Source: Gracilimonas sp040117685 (GTDB taxonomy: Bacteria; Bacteroidota; Rhodothermia; Balneolales; Balneolaceae). Taken from it: DNA of 64,000 nt. The translations under genes and the position numbers were made by a program. Position 1 is the stretch's first letter. Each line of letters starts with the position of its first letter. This document shows positions 14,492-22,863 of the stretch, piece after piece. The DNA is taken from assembly GCF_040117685.2 (NCBI RefSeq), contig NZ_JBEDYP020000014.1:1-64000 (forward strand), read 5' to 3'. The notes below the pieces were generated by a model. It searched no databases and had not been told where the DNA came from. It worked only from the letters and a program-made list of their open reading frames with translations.

Positions 14492-16900
14492 TTACTTCAA
14501 TTCCACAATGGTGCACCCGGCACCACCGCGTTCAATAGGGGCTGTTTCCACGCTTTTCACATCATTGCGGGTGTTGAGGTAACTCTGAATCTGGCTGCGT
14601 AAAATTCCATCACCTTTCCCATGGATGATTTCCACCTGATTCATATTCCGGTATACGGCCCGGTCGATGTATTGGGTAACTTCATGCAGGGCATCCTCGG
14701 TTCTCATTCCGCGCACTTCAATGGAAGGCTTCACCATTTCGGTGGTCAGGCTGTTATCACCCACCATAATGGAAGAACGAGCTTTCGACTTCTTCTTTTT
14801 CTTCTTCTCAACCTTGACGAGGTTCTTGTACTTGGTTTTGAGCCGGAGACCGCCCGCCTGAACCACGGCGTTTTTACCATTAATCTCTACCAACTCGCCG
14901 GTTGTATTTCCGTCTTTAAATCGAACGTGATCTCCTTTCTTGGGAGGATCATCCGTTACCTGTTCACGTTCTTCCTTATTCTCCTCAATTTGCTCCAGTG
15001 AGCGATTTATTTCTTCTTTCTCCTGATCTACTTCCTTGCGGATTTCTTTAATCTCGTCTTTATCCGCTTTGTTCTGTTCCACAATTTTCTGAACGGCCTG
15101 CTCTACCCGCTGATTGGCAGAGTCCATAATTGACTTGGCTTCCTTCAGCGCCTTTTCCCGGATTTTCTCTTTATCCTTTTCAATGGCCTGAATTTTGTTC
15201 TCATACTTTTTACGCTCCGATTCTGCCTTATCCTGCAACCGGGAGTACTTCTCTTTTAAATCAGCCGCCTGCTGGGATTTGGTTTCCAGTTCGGTAATCA
15301 GAGACTCCATTTTGTCTTTGGCTTCACCCAGCAATACCCGCGACCGCTCCAGCACATCTTTATCAAGGTTCATCCGTTCGGCTATTTCAAAAGCATAACT
15401 GCTGCCGGGGATTCCTTTCTTAAACCTATAGGTAGGGGAGAGGGTGGCCTGGTCAAATTCCATAGAGCCGTTTACGGCTTTGGGATGCTCGTGGGCAAAT
15501 ACCTTCAGGGAACCATGATGGGTGGTAACAATGATTTTCCCGTTACGGTCGAGCAGCTTTTCAATGAACGATTGAAAAAGTGCTCCGCCTTCTTCCGGGT
15601 CGGTTCCGGCGGCTGCCTCATCAATAAGAACCAGACTTCCGGGTTCAAATTCCTCAACCGTTTCCCGCATCCATTTTAAGCGGGATGAAAAGGTGCTTAA
15701 ATCATTCTCAATGGATTGATCATCCCCAAGGTCTACAAAAAGTCCGGAGAAAATGGGGATCTCAGAGGTGGGGTCAGCAGGCACTCCATAACCTGACTGT
15801 ATCATCAATGCCAGAAGACCTACCGTTTTCATAGCTACGGATTTACCTCCGGCATTGGGTCCGGTTATCATCAGGCACTGTTCATCTTCCTCAAGCCGTA
15901 AAAGAAGCGGGATGATGGTTTCCCGGTCTTCTTTCTTTTTCGCACTCAGGTTCTTGAGACGGAGAATAGGGTTGTAGGCTTCCTTTAGACTCAAATACTG
16001 ATTTTTGGCGATGATGGGAATCTCTCCATCCAGCTTTTGAGTAAGTTTGGCTTTGGCAAAAACCACATCAATTTCAGCCAGGTAAGAAAGGTTTTGATCG
16101 ATATAGTCTGAATTGGAGTTTACATGGCGGGTCAGCTCTTTAAGAATGCGTTCAATTTCACGCTGTTCTTCAGCCTCGAGCTGGCGGATTTCATTATTCA
16201 GGTTCAGCGCCTCAACAGGTTCTATATAAACCGTTTGCCCGCTGGCCGAAACATCATGTACAAAGCCCTGTATTTTCCTCTTAAATTCAGCCTGTATGGG
16301 AATCACCATACGTCCGTTGCGGATGGTTGGCCCTTCATCGGAAGCCATTCCATCTTTGGTTGCGTCTTTCATCGAGCGGTTGATGGTGGTCCGTAAATCG
16401 GACTTCCGTTTATTTAACTTCTTTCGGATGGCTCTCAATTCCGGGCTGGCATTGTCTCGCAGATCTCCGTGTTCCGTAACTTTTTCCTTGATGCTTTTTT
16501 CAAGCTCCTTCATGGGAATCAGGCCTTCGGAAAGTTTGGCCATTCGGGGAAGTTGTTCGGACCGGGCTTTATAAAAGCTTTTTACCTGTCGCGACATAGC
16601 CGATATTTTCAGAATATCCACGAACGCTGGCAAGGGAATGATGCTTCCTTCAGCTTTAGCGGCGCCGAGGTAATCCCGAACTTCCGGAAATTCCCCCAAT
16701 GGAAAAGGGTCGGCTGAGGCAATCACTTCCAACATCTCTTTGGTCTGCTCGGTCAGCAGTTGTACCCGTTGAGGATTGGTGGTAGGAGTTAGCGCCTCCA
16801 TAAGCTCCTCCGAACGCAACGATTGGGTTAGGTCGAGGGTAGCCTGCCGGATTTGATCGAAGCCGAGCTTTTCTAAAAGAGTGTCAGGGTAAAGTTTCAT
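14492..16900 (-). CDS. mutS2: Endonuclease MutS2
   Basis: An 802-residue MutS paralogue lacking the mismatch-recognition domain. In order it has core/clamp helices (1-300), an ATPase domain with Walker A ITGPNAGGKSVAMK near residue 345 and Walker B SLVLIDEAAAGTDPEEGG, a long charged coiled coil (about 520-650), a KOW-like segment (KKGDHVRFKDGNTTGELVEI) and a C-terminal Smr domain (about 725-802) with VEIIHGKGDGILRSQI. The family acts in anti-recombination and in rescue of collided ribosomes. Length is normal. A -7 box lies just upstream at 16932-16939. Confidence 0.95.
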   Translation of the reverse strand: MKLYPDTLLEKLGFDQIRQATLDLTQSLRSEELMEALTPTTNPQRVQLLTEQTKEMLEVIASADPFPLGEFPEVRDYLGAAKAEGSIIPLPAFVDILKISAMSRQVKSFYKARSEQLPRMAKLSEGLIPMKELEKSIKEKVTEHGDLRDNASPELRAIRKKLNKRKSDLRTTINRSMKDATKDGMASDEGPTIRNGRMVIPIQAEFKRKIQGFVHDVSASGQTVYIEPVEALNLNNEIRQLEAEEQREIERILKELTRHVNSNSDYIDQNLSYLAEIDVVFAKAKLTQKLDGEIPIIAKNQYLSLKEAYNPILRLKNLSAKKKEDRETIIPLLLRLEEDEQCLMITGPNAGGKSVAMKTVGLLALMIQSGYGVPADPTSEIPIFSGLFVDLGDDQSIENDLSTFSSRLKWMRETVEEFEPGSLVLIDEAAAGTDPEEGGALFQSFIEKLLDRNGKIIVTTHHGSLKVFAHEHPKAVNGSMEFDQATLSPTYRFKKGIPGSSYAFEIAERMNLDKDVLERSRVLLGEAKDKMESLITELETKSQQAADLKEKYSRLQDKAESERKKYENKIQAIEKDKEKIREKALKEAKSIMDSANQRVEQAVQKIVEQNKADKDEIKEIRKEVDQEKEEINRSLEQIEENKEEREQVTDDPPKKGDHVRFKDGNTTGELVEINGKNAVVQAGGLRLKTKYKNLVKVEKKKKKKSKARSSIMVGDNSLTTEMVKPSIEVRGMRTEDALHEVTQYIDRAVYRNMNQVEIIHGKGDGILRSQIQSYLNTRNDVKSVETAPIERGGAGCTIVELK

Positions 16901-16931
16901 TCAGGTGTTTAGTTACCTTTAATTAGCCTAA

Positions 16932-16939
16932 CAAAGATA
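16932..16939 (-). promoter_or_regulatory. -7 element for mutS2
   Basis: The minus strand reads TATCTTTG, a perfect TAnnTTTG box, 31 bases upstream of the mutS2 ATG. No convincing TTG is seen at the -33 position. Confidence 0.45.
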
Positions 16940-17000
16940 AGGGGAATATGGTTGTATATCGATGTTGAATTGGGAGGGGAAAAAAAGGAGGGAGAGATGT

Positions 17001-17051
17001 GGAAGCCGGAGCTTCCGATGTTCGTCCCCAAGCAGGGGCTTGGGGACGAGA
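17001..17051 (+). repeat. REP element, left copy
   Basis: A 51-base double hairpin. GGAAGC/GCTTCC is the head with a CGGA loop; then a 7-base spacer; then GTCCCCAAGC pairs with GCTTGGGGAC around AGGG. It matches the copy at 17739-17789 in 50 of 51 positions in the same orientation. The two bracket the RAYT transposase gene. Confidence 0.85.
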
Positions 17052-17095
17052 AGTATGGATAGGGACGGGAGGATAAAATGGCATCAATGTGCTAG

Positions 17096-17139
17096 TCACC
17101 AAGCTCTGCTTGGTGATGACAGTTAGAAGCTCCTGCTTC
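17096..17139 (-). repeat. Diverged inverted REP element
   Basis: TCACCAAGC (17096-17104) pairs with GCTTGGTGA (17108-17116). After a spacer, GAAGC (17126-17130) pairs with GCTTC (17135-17139). The order of the two hairpins is the reverse of the 17001 copy, so it is a degenerate REP in opposite orientation, making a BIME-like pair ahead of the transposase gene. Confidence 0.7.
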
Positions 17140-17195
17140 AAATCCAAAATTCTAATGTAAGGAGTTCTGTTATAATCACTCTAACAAATAAAAAA

Positions 17196-17732
17196 ATGGG
17201 AAGAAGCAGATACAAATTTCATGAACATGGATATCCCTATTTTTTGACAAATAGTGTGGTTGAGGGAATTCCTATATTCAAAGAGCCTGAAATTGTTAAG
17301 CTAATTTTAGAGGGATTCCTTTTTCTGCAGCATAAGAGAGAAGTTGAACTGTATGCCTATGTGATTATGGAAAATCATATTCACTATATCGCCAAGGGAA
17401 ATAATTTATCGGAACATATAAGAAACTTTAAATCATTCTCTGCTCATCAAATTATTAAGTACCTAAAAGAGAATAATAAGAATCGGGCTCTGAGTCAGCT
17501 GAAAAGAGCGAAGTTAAGCCATAAGGTTGAAAGTGAGTATCAGGTTTGGACGGAAGGCTCTCATCCCATACAGATATTTACCTATGAAATGATGGCTCAG
17601 AAAGCTAACTATATTCATTACAATCCCGTTAAGAGAGGTTATGTTGACAAACCGGAACATTGGCGGTATTCATCTGCAAGGGATTATAAAGGAATGGAAG
17701 GGGTATTGCCTATAACGATATTTTTCGGGTAG
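17196..17732 (+). CDS. REP-associated tyrosine transposase (RAYT)
   Basis: A 178-residue member of the Y1 transposase family (IS200/IS605-like, RAYT branch). The HUH metal site is visible as HIH in YVIMENHIHYIAKG, and the nucleophile tyrosine lies in the helix ANYIHYNPVKRGYV. The ending DKPEHWRYSSARDY is typical of RAYTs. It cuts and joins single-stranded REP hairpins. REP palindromes stand on both sides, 16998 onward and 17739-17789, consistent with its substrates. Codon usage is more AT-rich than its neighbours, suggesting lateral origin. The frame is intact. Confidence 0.92.
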   Translation: MGRSRYKFHEHGYPYFLTNSVVEGIPIFKEPEIVKLILEGFLFLQHKREVELYAYVIMENHIHYIAKGNNLSEHIRNFKSFSAHQIIKYLKENNKNRALSQLKRAKLSHKVESEYQVWTEGSHPIQIFTYEMMAQKANYIHYNPVKRGYVDKPEHWRYSSARDYKGMEGVLPITIFFG

Positions 17733-17738
17733 AGAGTT

Positions 17739-17789
17739 GGAAGCCGGAGCTTCCGATGTTTGTCCCCAAGCAGGGGCTTGGGGACGAGA
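17739..17789 (+). repeat. REP element, right copy
   Basis: Same 51-base double hairpin as at 17001-17051, one substitution in the spacer (GATGTTT for GATGTTC). It begins 7 bases after the RAYT stop codon. Confidence 0.85.
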
Positions 17790-17819
17790 TCAGATGGGCA
17801 TGATTAAGGTAAGTTGGAT

Positions 17820-19817
17820 TTACATGGAGTACTTTATACCACCGAGTACCCAGCGGCCGGGCATGGGAGCTCCGAGGATTTCCTGGTATTGAGTATCGGC
17901 CAGGTTCAGCACTTCCATGTACACCTTAAATCGATCAGCGAATAAGGTATATCCCACATTAAGATTGGTGATGAAATACTGGTCCGGGACTTCAGCATTA
18001 ATTAGCTCAGCCGATTCCTCTGAGCGTACATTAAAGGAAGATTGGGAATTAATGGATAACGGTCCCGCCTGAAGGCTCAGGTCCAGGCTGGCCTGGTGCT
18101 CAGGGTGATTGGCAATGTATCTGGATACCGTATTTTGGTCACTGGTGGTGTTTATATAGGTATAACCAATCTGTGAACGAAGGGTGCTGTTGGATGCAAA
18201 TTTCTGGGTGAACCCGGTGAGCAGTTCTACACCGGTTACATCACTTTCAGAGATGTTGGAGGCATAAAAGTATTCTTCATCTGCCATCAGGTTATCGGCA
18301 TTATCAATCTGATTTGAGTTTGTCAGGCTGTAGTCAATCAGGTTAGACGAGCTCCGGTAAAAGAAAGTGGGGGAAAATCGCAGCTGTGCAACCGGAGTCC
18401 AGTCAAAACCAAAGTCGAAAGAAGTAGACTCTTCAGGTAATAAGTCCGGATTTCCGACATTCCTTCCGGGGGTCAGGTTGGGAATCTGGTGAGAGATATA
18501 TCGCTCGGTAAAATCACCTTCCCGTATGGCTCGCCCAATTGAAGAACGTAATACAATGGATCCTAAATCATAAGAAGCACTTACCTGGGGCAGGAAGCTT
18601 AAATCACTGATTGGGTTGAATTGTAATCGGAGGCTGGAGGTCATACTCAATCCAAAATCGAAATTCATTGTGTGGATACCGTACACTCCCCATGAAGTAT
18701 TACCGTGGTTACCTCGGTCAGTACTTTCAATATCTTTATTCAGCACTTGTGCTCCGGCCATAAAGCGCATGTATTTCAGGGAGGAGGAAAGCGTATTCAG
18801 CTGGTCAGTATTGAGCTCATATTGATGAGAGCCGTTTACATAAAAAGCCCCGGTTTGATGTACATTGGCCGGTGATAACGCAGAATTGAAGTCGAATACA
18901 TCCTCTACATCACGATAAGAAGCTGTAAACTCTGATTGGTGAGAACCATTTTCATAAGTGAGTTCAGTAAGGGCCCATTTACTTTCGATTTGTTCTGTGG
19001 ATTCATCATAGATACTGCGGGTGTAGAAATAACGAGCATTGAAATCACGATTCTCAACTCCACCGCGGGCATACCAGGTCCAGTTATCATTCAGCCTCAC
19101 CGACATCGCGGATGACAGGTTCGTAACATCAAAATAGGAATTAAAGGACTCGTCAGAAGATACGCCTTCATCAAAACCTGGATTCCGAAAAGACTCTCCG
19201 TCCGACTGAGCGGTTCGGAAGGAAGTGCTGAACCTCCAGTTCTTTTTGGCAACACCAACACTTGCATCCAGAATTTGCAGGTTGTGTTCGCCGGCGGCCA
19301 CATCCACATTTGTGCGGGTTTTCAGGTTCTCCGGAGCTTCGGAATCTTTCATCAAATACGCTTTGGTTTTAATGTGAACCACTCCGCCAACAGCATCGGC
19401 ACCGAAAGAGGTGCTGGCCGGTCCGCGAATAAGCTCAATTTGCCCAATTTCAGATAAAGCCACCGGAATATTGGTGTTGAAGTGGGCCGTCAGCGGGTCG
19501 TTCAATGGTACGTTATCAAGCATAAACAACACCTGGGAGAAGGTACTTCCACGAACACCTACATCAGCCTGTACGCCAAAACCGGCACGGGCATTTATGT
19601 TGATGCCGGGAAGGCTTCGCAAAAGATCATCTACCGATTGAACCGGCATGTTCTGAATATCTGTTTGTGTGATAACAGCAACGCTTTTTCCACTTTCAGA
19701 TATGGTGGTCGTGATGCGTGAGGCTGTTACATCAATAGAATCCAGCTCTGCTGTTAGCTGCCCGAAAGCAGGGCTGGTTATCAGTAATGAAATAAAAATA
19801 GCGGTTAAGAATCTCAT
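17820..19817 (-). CDS. TonB-dependent outer-membrane receptor, BtuB-like
   Basis: A 665-residue outer-membrane transporter. A signal peptide (MRFLTAIFISLLITSPAFG) is followed by a possible TonB box (DSIDVTAS), then the plug domain (about 35-150) with SVDDLLRSLPGININARAGFG, VGVRGSTFSQVLFMLDNVPLNDP and IELIRGPASTSFGADAVGGVVHI. The remaining residues form a 22-stranded barrel ending in an aromatic-rich strand (GRWVLGGIKYSM). The plug is of the cobalamin/colicin (BtuB/Cir) type. The substrate is uncertain; no cobalamin riboswitch is visible in the 183-base upstream gap. Confidence 0.9.
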   Translation of the reverse strand: MRFLTAIFISLLITSPAFGQLTAELDSIDVTASRITTTISESGKSVAVITQTDIQNMPVQSVDDLLRSLPGININARAGFGVQADVGVRGSTFSQVLFMLDNVPLNDPLTAHFNTNIPVALSEIGQIELIRGPASTSFGADAVGGVVHIKTKAYLMKDSEAPENLKTRTNVDVAAGEHNLQILDASVGVAKKNWRFSTSFRTAQSDGESFRNPGFDEGVSSDESFNSYFDVTNLSSAMSVRLNDNWTWYARGGVENRDFNARYFYTRSIYDESTEQIESKWALTELTYENGSHQSEFTASYRDVEDVFDFNSALSPANVHQTGAFYVNGSHQYELNTDQLNTLSSSLKYMRFMAGAQVLNKDIESTDRGNHGNTSWGVYGIHTMNFDFGLSMTSSLRLQFNPISDLSFLPQVSASYDLGSIVLRSSIGRAIREGDFTERYISHQIPNLTPGRNVGNPDLLPEESTSFDFGFDWTPVAQLRFSPTFFYRSSSNLIDYSLTNSNQIDNADNLMADEEYFYASNISESDVTGVELLTGFTQKFASNSTLRSQIGYTYINTTSDQNTVSRYIANHPEHQASLDLSLQAGPLSINSQSSFNVRSEESAELINAEVPDQYFITNLNVGYTLFADRFKVYMEVLNLADTQYQEILGAPMPGRWVLGGIKYSM

Positions 19818-19862
19818 AGGTTATATAATTGAATAGTATTTTAATGGCCTCTTGGAAAATGA

Positions 19863-19870
19863 CAAAGATA
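19863..19870 (-). promoter_or_regulatory. -7 element for the TonB-dependent receptor
   Basis: The minus strand reads TATCTTTG (perfect TAnnTTTG) 45 bases upstream of the receptor start. The -33 region has only a weak TTA/TTT match. Confidence 0.45.
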
Positions 19871-20000
19871 AGAAAGGAGTACTTCTAAAGACTAATCAGA
19901 ATACCATTTTATTTACAGTAGATAGGCTTCAGGCAATGAAACCAAGGGTTTACTTACTCGATGAATGCTCCTACATTAGTGGAAACAAACGAGAAAGACT

Positions 20001-20786
20001 ATGAAGATCGAACTATATCAGGCAGATGCGTTCACGAATGAACTTTTTAAAGGTAATCCGGCTGCGGTGATCCCATTAAAGGAGTGGCTTTCAGATGAAA
20101 CGATGCAGCGCATTGCAGCTGAGAATAATCTATCAGAAACGGCCTTTTTTGTTGAGGAGGGAGATGGATATCGTCTGAGATGGTTCACACCCGCTGTAGA
20201 GGTAGATTTATGCGGACATGCCACGCTGGCAACGGCGCATATATTATTTGAGGAGCTGGGATACGATAAAGACGAAATCGTCTTCAAAACACGCAGCGGA
20301 CTGCTTACCGTGAAAAAAGAGAACAGCCGGTTGTCGATGAATTTCCCGGCCGTAGAGCCGGAACAGGCTGAAGGTCCGGCCATTCTGTTTCAGGCTCTGG
20401 GCATCGAGCGTACCTCAAACGTCTATAAGTCGGATGATTACATGGTTGTGCTGGATACGGAAGCCGAAGTTGCAGACCTGCTTCCGGATTATAGGATGCT
20501 TAACGAAGTGGATGCCCGGGGGATTATTGTTACGGCTCCGGGAGATTCGGTGGATTTCGTATCCCGGTTTTTTGCCCCGCAGTCTGGTATTGATGAAGAC
20601 CCTGTAACCGGTTCAGCTCATACCAAAACAACACCATACTGGAGCCGTGAACTGGGTAAAACAGAAATGAACGCCCGCCAGATTTCAGAAAGAGGGGGCG
20701 ATCTGATCTGCAGATTAAAGGGAGACCGGGTGGATATTTTAGGAGAGGCAATAACCTATTTGAAAGGGGAGTTAATCCTTGACTGA
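20001..20786 (+). CDS. PhzF family isomerase
   Basis: A 261-residue protein of the PhzF / diaminopimelate-epimerase-like fold. Family marks are YQADAFTNELFKGNPAAVIPL at the start, the catalytic glutamate in NLSETAFF, LCGHATLATAH around residue 72 and DEDPVTGSAHT near 205. Most such proteins are uncharacterised; PhzF itself isomerises DHHA in phenazine synthesis, but no phenazine genes are present here. The TGA stop overlaps the start of the next gene by 8 bases. Confidence 0.9.
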   Translation: MKIELYQADAFTNELFKGNPAAVIPLKEWLSDETMQRIAAENNLSETAFFVEEGDGYRLRWFTPAVEVDLCGHATLATAHILFEELGYDKDEIVFKTRSGLLTVKKENSRLSMNFPAVEPEQAEGPAILFQALGIERTSNVYKSDDYMVVLDTEAEVADLLPDYRMLNEVDARGIIVTAPGDSVDFVSRFFAPQSGIDEDPVTGSAHTKTTPYWSRELGKTEMNARQISERGGDLICRLKGDRVDILGEAITYLKGELILD

Positions 20787-21591
20787 AATTTTAATTCTGT
20801 TGGCATTGGGGTTAGCTGCCGGAGTTTTGGCCGGACTATTAGGTATAGGTGGGGGGATTATTTTCACCCCGGTGCTTTTCTTTTTGTTTGAAGCTGAAGG
20901 GGTTGAGAACCCTGTGCTTTGGACCGTTGCCTCGGGATTGTTTTGTACCTTTGTGGCGGCTTCAGGAAGCACGATTCGGCAATATATTCAGAAGCATGTC
21001 TTTTGGAAGGAGGGAATCAAACTTGGAGCTTTGGGAGCTGTTGGAGTGTACCTTGGAAAGCTGCTGATAACTTCTCCCTACTACAGTCGCACGGAATTCG
21101 TCATATTTTTCAGTTGTATGCTGATCTACGTGGCGTTTATGATGTTTCGCCGCGGAAATGATAAAGAAAATGAGTATGATCGTGAATATACCCGGATGGA
21201 CTTTAAAGAAACATCCATTACCGGCGGTTTAGGTGGGTTTGTATCCGTCTTGGCTGGTGTGGGTGGCGGGGGTATTATGGTTCCCATCATGAATTTATTC
21301 TACAAACAGCCTTTTAGGAAAGCGGTCAGCGTTTCTCACCTGGCGATGATTATCATGGTGACTTCCGGCTGGCTGCAGCTGGCCTTTGAGCCCGGAGCTA
21401 TTTCCGGGATAACAGAATTTTCTGTTGGTTATGTGGATTTCGGGGCGGCATTACCTCTTTCTATGGGAGGATTAGCCGGTGGATTTGGTGGCGCTTTTCT
21501 GAACCACAAAATAAATCGAAAATACCTGCAATGGGGTTTTGCCATACTTGCCGTTGCAATGGCCGGCCGGTTGATTTGGGGAATTCTGTAG
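20779..21591 (+). CDS. TauE/SafE family sulfite/anion exporter
   Basis: A 270-residue integral membrane protein with about eight hydrophobic helices in two halves, each with a glycine-rich signature: ALGLAAGVLAGLLGIGGGII near the start and GLGGFVSVLAGVGGGGIMVP near residue 155. This is the TauE/SafE (DUF81) permease pattern; exported substrates include sulfite and organic anions. The start codon is TTG at 20779, supported by AGGGGAG upstream and by overlap with the phzF-like gene; no ATG is available in the right place. Confidence 0.9.
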   Translation: MTEILILLALGLAAGVLAGLLGIGGGIIFTPVLFFLFEAEGVENPVLWTVASGLFCTFVAASGSTIRQYIQKHVFWKEGIKLGALGAVGVYLGKLLITSPYYSRTEFVIFFSCMLIYVAFMMFRRGNDKENEYDREYTRMDFKETSITGGLGGFVSVLAGVGGGGIMVPIMNLFYKQPFRKAVSVSHLAMIIMVTSGWLQLAFEPGAISGITEFSVGYVDFGAALPLSMGGLAGGFGGAFLNHKINRKYLQWGFAILAVAMAGRLIWGIL

Positions 21592-21622
21592 CTATACCCG
21601 GAACCATAAAAAGATAACGGAA

Positions 21623-22777
21623 ATGAAAATCGGCTACATCACAAAGCAGCATCCCTCGAACCGGAGAGCCTACTCCGGAACGCATTATTACATGTTCAAG
21701 GCGCTGAAGCAAAGCTTTGAAGAAGTAGTGCCGTTCGGCCCTGTTGATTCCAACTATAAAATCATCCCAAAAGCTAAAGGCCGGTTGCTTCGGATGATGA
21801 CAGGTAAAGTGTACAAGTATCAGTACGATATCGGGCTGGCCAAACGTATGGCTGCTATTATTGATCAAAAAATCGCAGAACATCAACCTGATGCGCTGTT
21901 GGCCTCTTTGATGAATCCGGAAATGGCGTATGTTAAATCGGATGTGCCCTTTTATTTGACCTCAGATGCAACCTCCGTTTTGTTGAATGAAGTGTATGGC
22001 AGTCATTCCAACCTACATCCGTTAAGCGTAAAAGAAGCCATGCATCTCGAAAGAAAGGCTTTTGACAAAGCGACCAAGCTCATTCTTCCATTGCAATGGC
22101 TGGCTGATTCTGCGATGAAAGACTATGGGGTTCCATCATCCAAAATAGAAGTTATTCCCTACGGAGCTAATCTGGATACTGAAATTTCAGAAGATGAAGT
22201 GGAACAAATAATTAAGAGACGGCAGGAATCATCAAAAATAAAGCTGCTCTTTGTGGGTATTCGCTGGGAAGAGAAAGGAGGGCCTTTTGCAGTGAAAGTC
22301 CTGAGATCGTTGTTGGAGAAAGGGATAGATGCTGAATTGTATATTGTAGGGTGCAAGCCTGAAATTCCCAACCAACCTGAAGGGATAAAAACTATCGGGT
22401 TCGTAGATAAAGAGACAGAACAGGGGAGAACGCGGTTAGATCAACTTTATAAAGAGGCTACGTTTTTTATCATGCCCACCCAAGCCGAATGTGTGGGGAT
22501 GTCATTTATAGAAGCCGCCTCGTACGCATTACCGGCAATTGGTTCTGAAACCGGAGGCGTGCCCGAAGCTGTAGTCGATAATGAAACCGGCTTGATTTGC
22601 GGACCTTCTCACTCTCCCGATGATGTAGCTGATTGGATTATAGCTGTCCGAAAAGAAGAGAAGAGATATACTAAATTATCTCAGCAAGCTTACGACAAGT
22701 ACAGGCATGATATGAATTGGGAGAATTGGAGTAAACGTGTTCGGGATGTGATCGACAATGAAATGGGGAAAGGTTAA
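21623..22777 (+). CDS. Glycosyltransferase, GT4-like
   Basis: A 384-residue GT-B fold glycosyltransferase. The acceptor half opens MKIGYITKQHPSNRRAYSGT, and the donor half begins at about residue 205 with KIKLLFVGIRWEEKGG. The GT4 signature near residue 285 is PTQAECVGMSFIEAASYALP followed by GGVPEAVVDNETGLI, holding the paired glutamates that contact the sugar nucleotide. No membrane segment. Acceptor unknown; no polysaccharide cluster surrounds it. Confidence 0.9.
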   Translation: MKIGYITKQHPSNRRAYSGTHYYMFKALKQSFEEVVPFGPVDSNYKIIPKAKGRLLRMMTGKVYKYQYDIGLAKRMAAIIDQKIAEHQPDALLASLMNPEMAYVKSDVPFYLTSDATSVLLNEVYGSHSNLHPLSVKEAMHLERKAFDKATKLILPLQWLADSAMKDYGVPSSKIEVIPYGANLDTEISEDEVEQIIKRRQESSKIKLLFVGIRWEEKGGPFAVKVLRSLLEKGIDAELYIVGCKPEIPNQPEGIKTIGFVDKETEQGRTRLDQLYKEATFFIMPTQAECVGMSFIEAASYALPAIGSETGGVPEAVVDNETGLICGPSHSPDDVADWIIAVRKEEKRYTKLSQQAYDKYRHDMNWENWSKRVRDVIDNEMGKG

Positions 22778-22793
22778 GTTTTTGGCGATCAAG

Positions 22794-22823
22794 TTGTTTT
22801 TCTGAGAGATAAGGATAATATTC
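22794..22823 (+). promoter_or_regulatory. Candidate promoter of the LamG/T9SS gene
   Basis: TTG at 22794-22796, exact 19-base spacer, TAATATTC at 22816-22823. Spacing fits the Bacteroidota consensus but the -7 box matches only four of its six fixed positions. Confidence 0.3.
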
Positions 22824-22863
22824 TGACAAAGATAACACCCTATTATTACTGTAGAGAGATATC

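Noticed and set aside
19818..20000. Cobalamin riboswitch ahead of the BtuB-like receptor
   Set aside because: The 183-base gap lacks the B12-box and the conserved helices, so the B12 assignment stays open.
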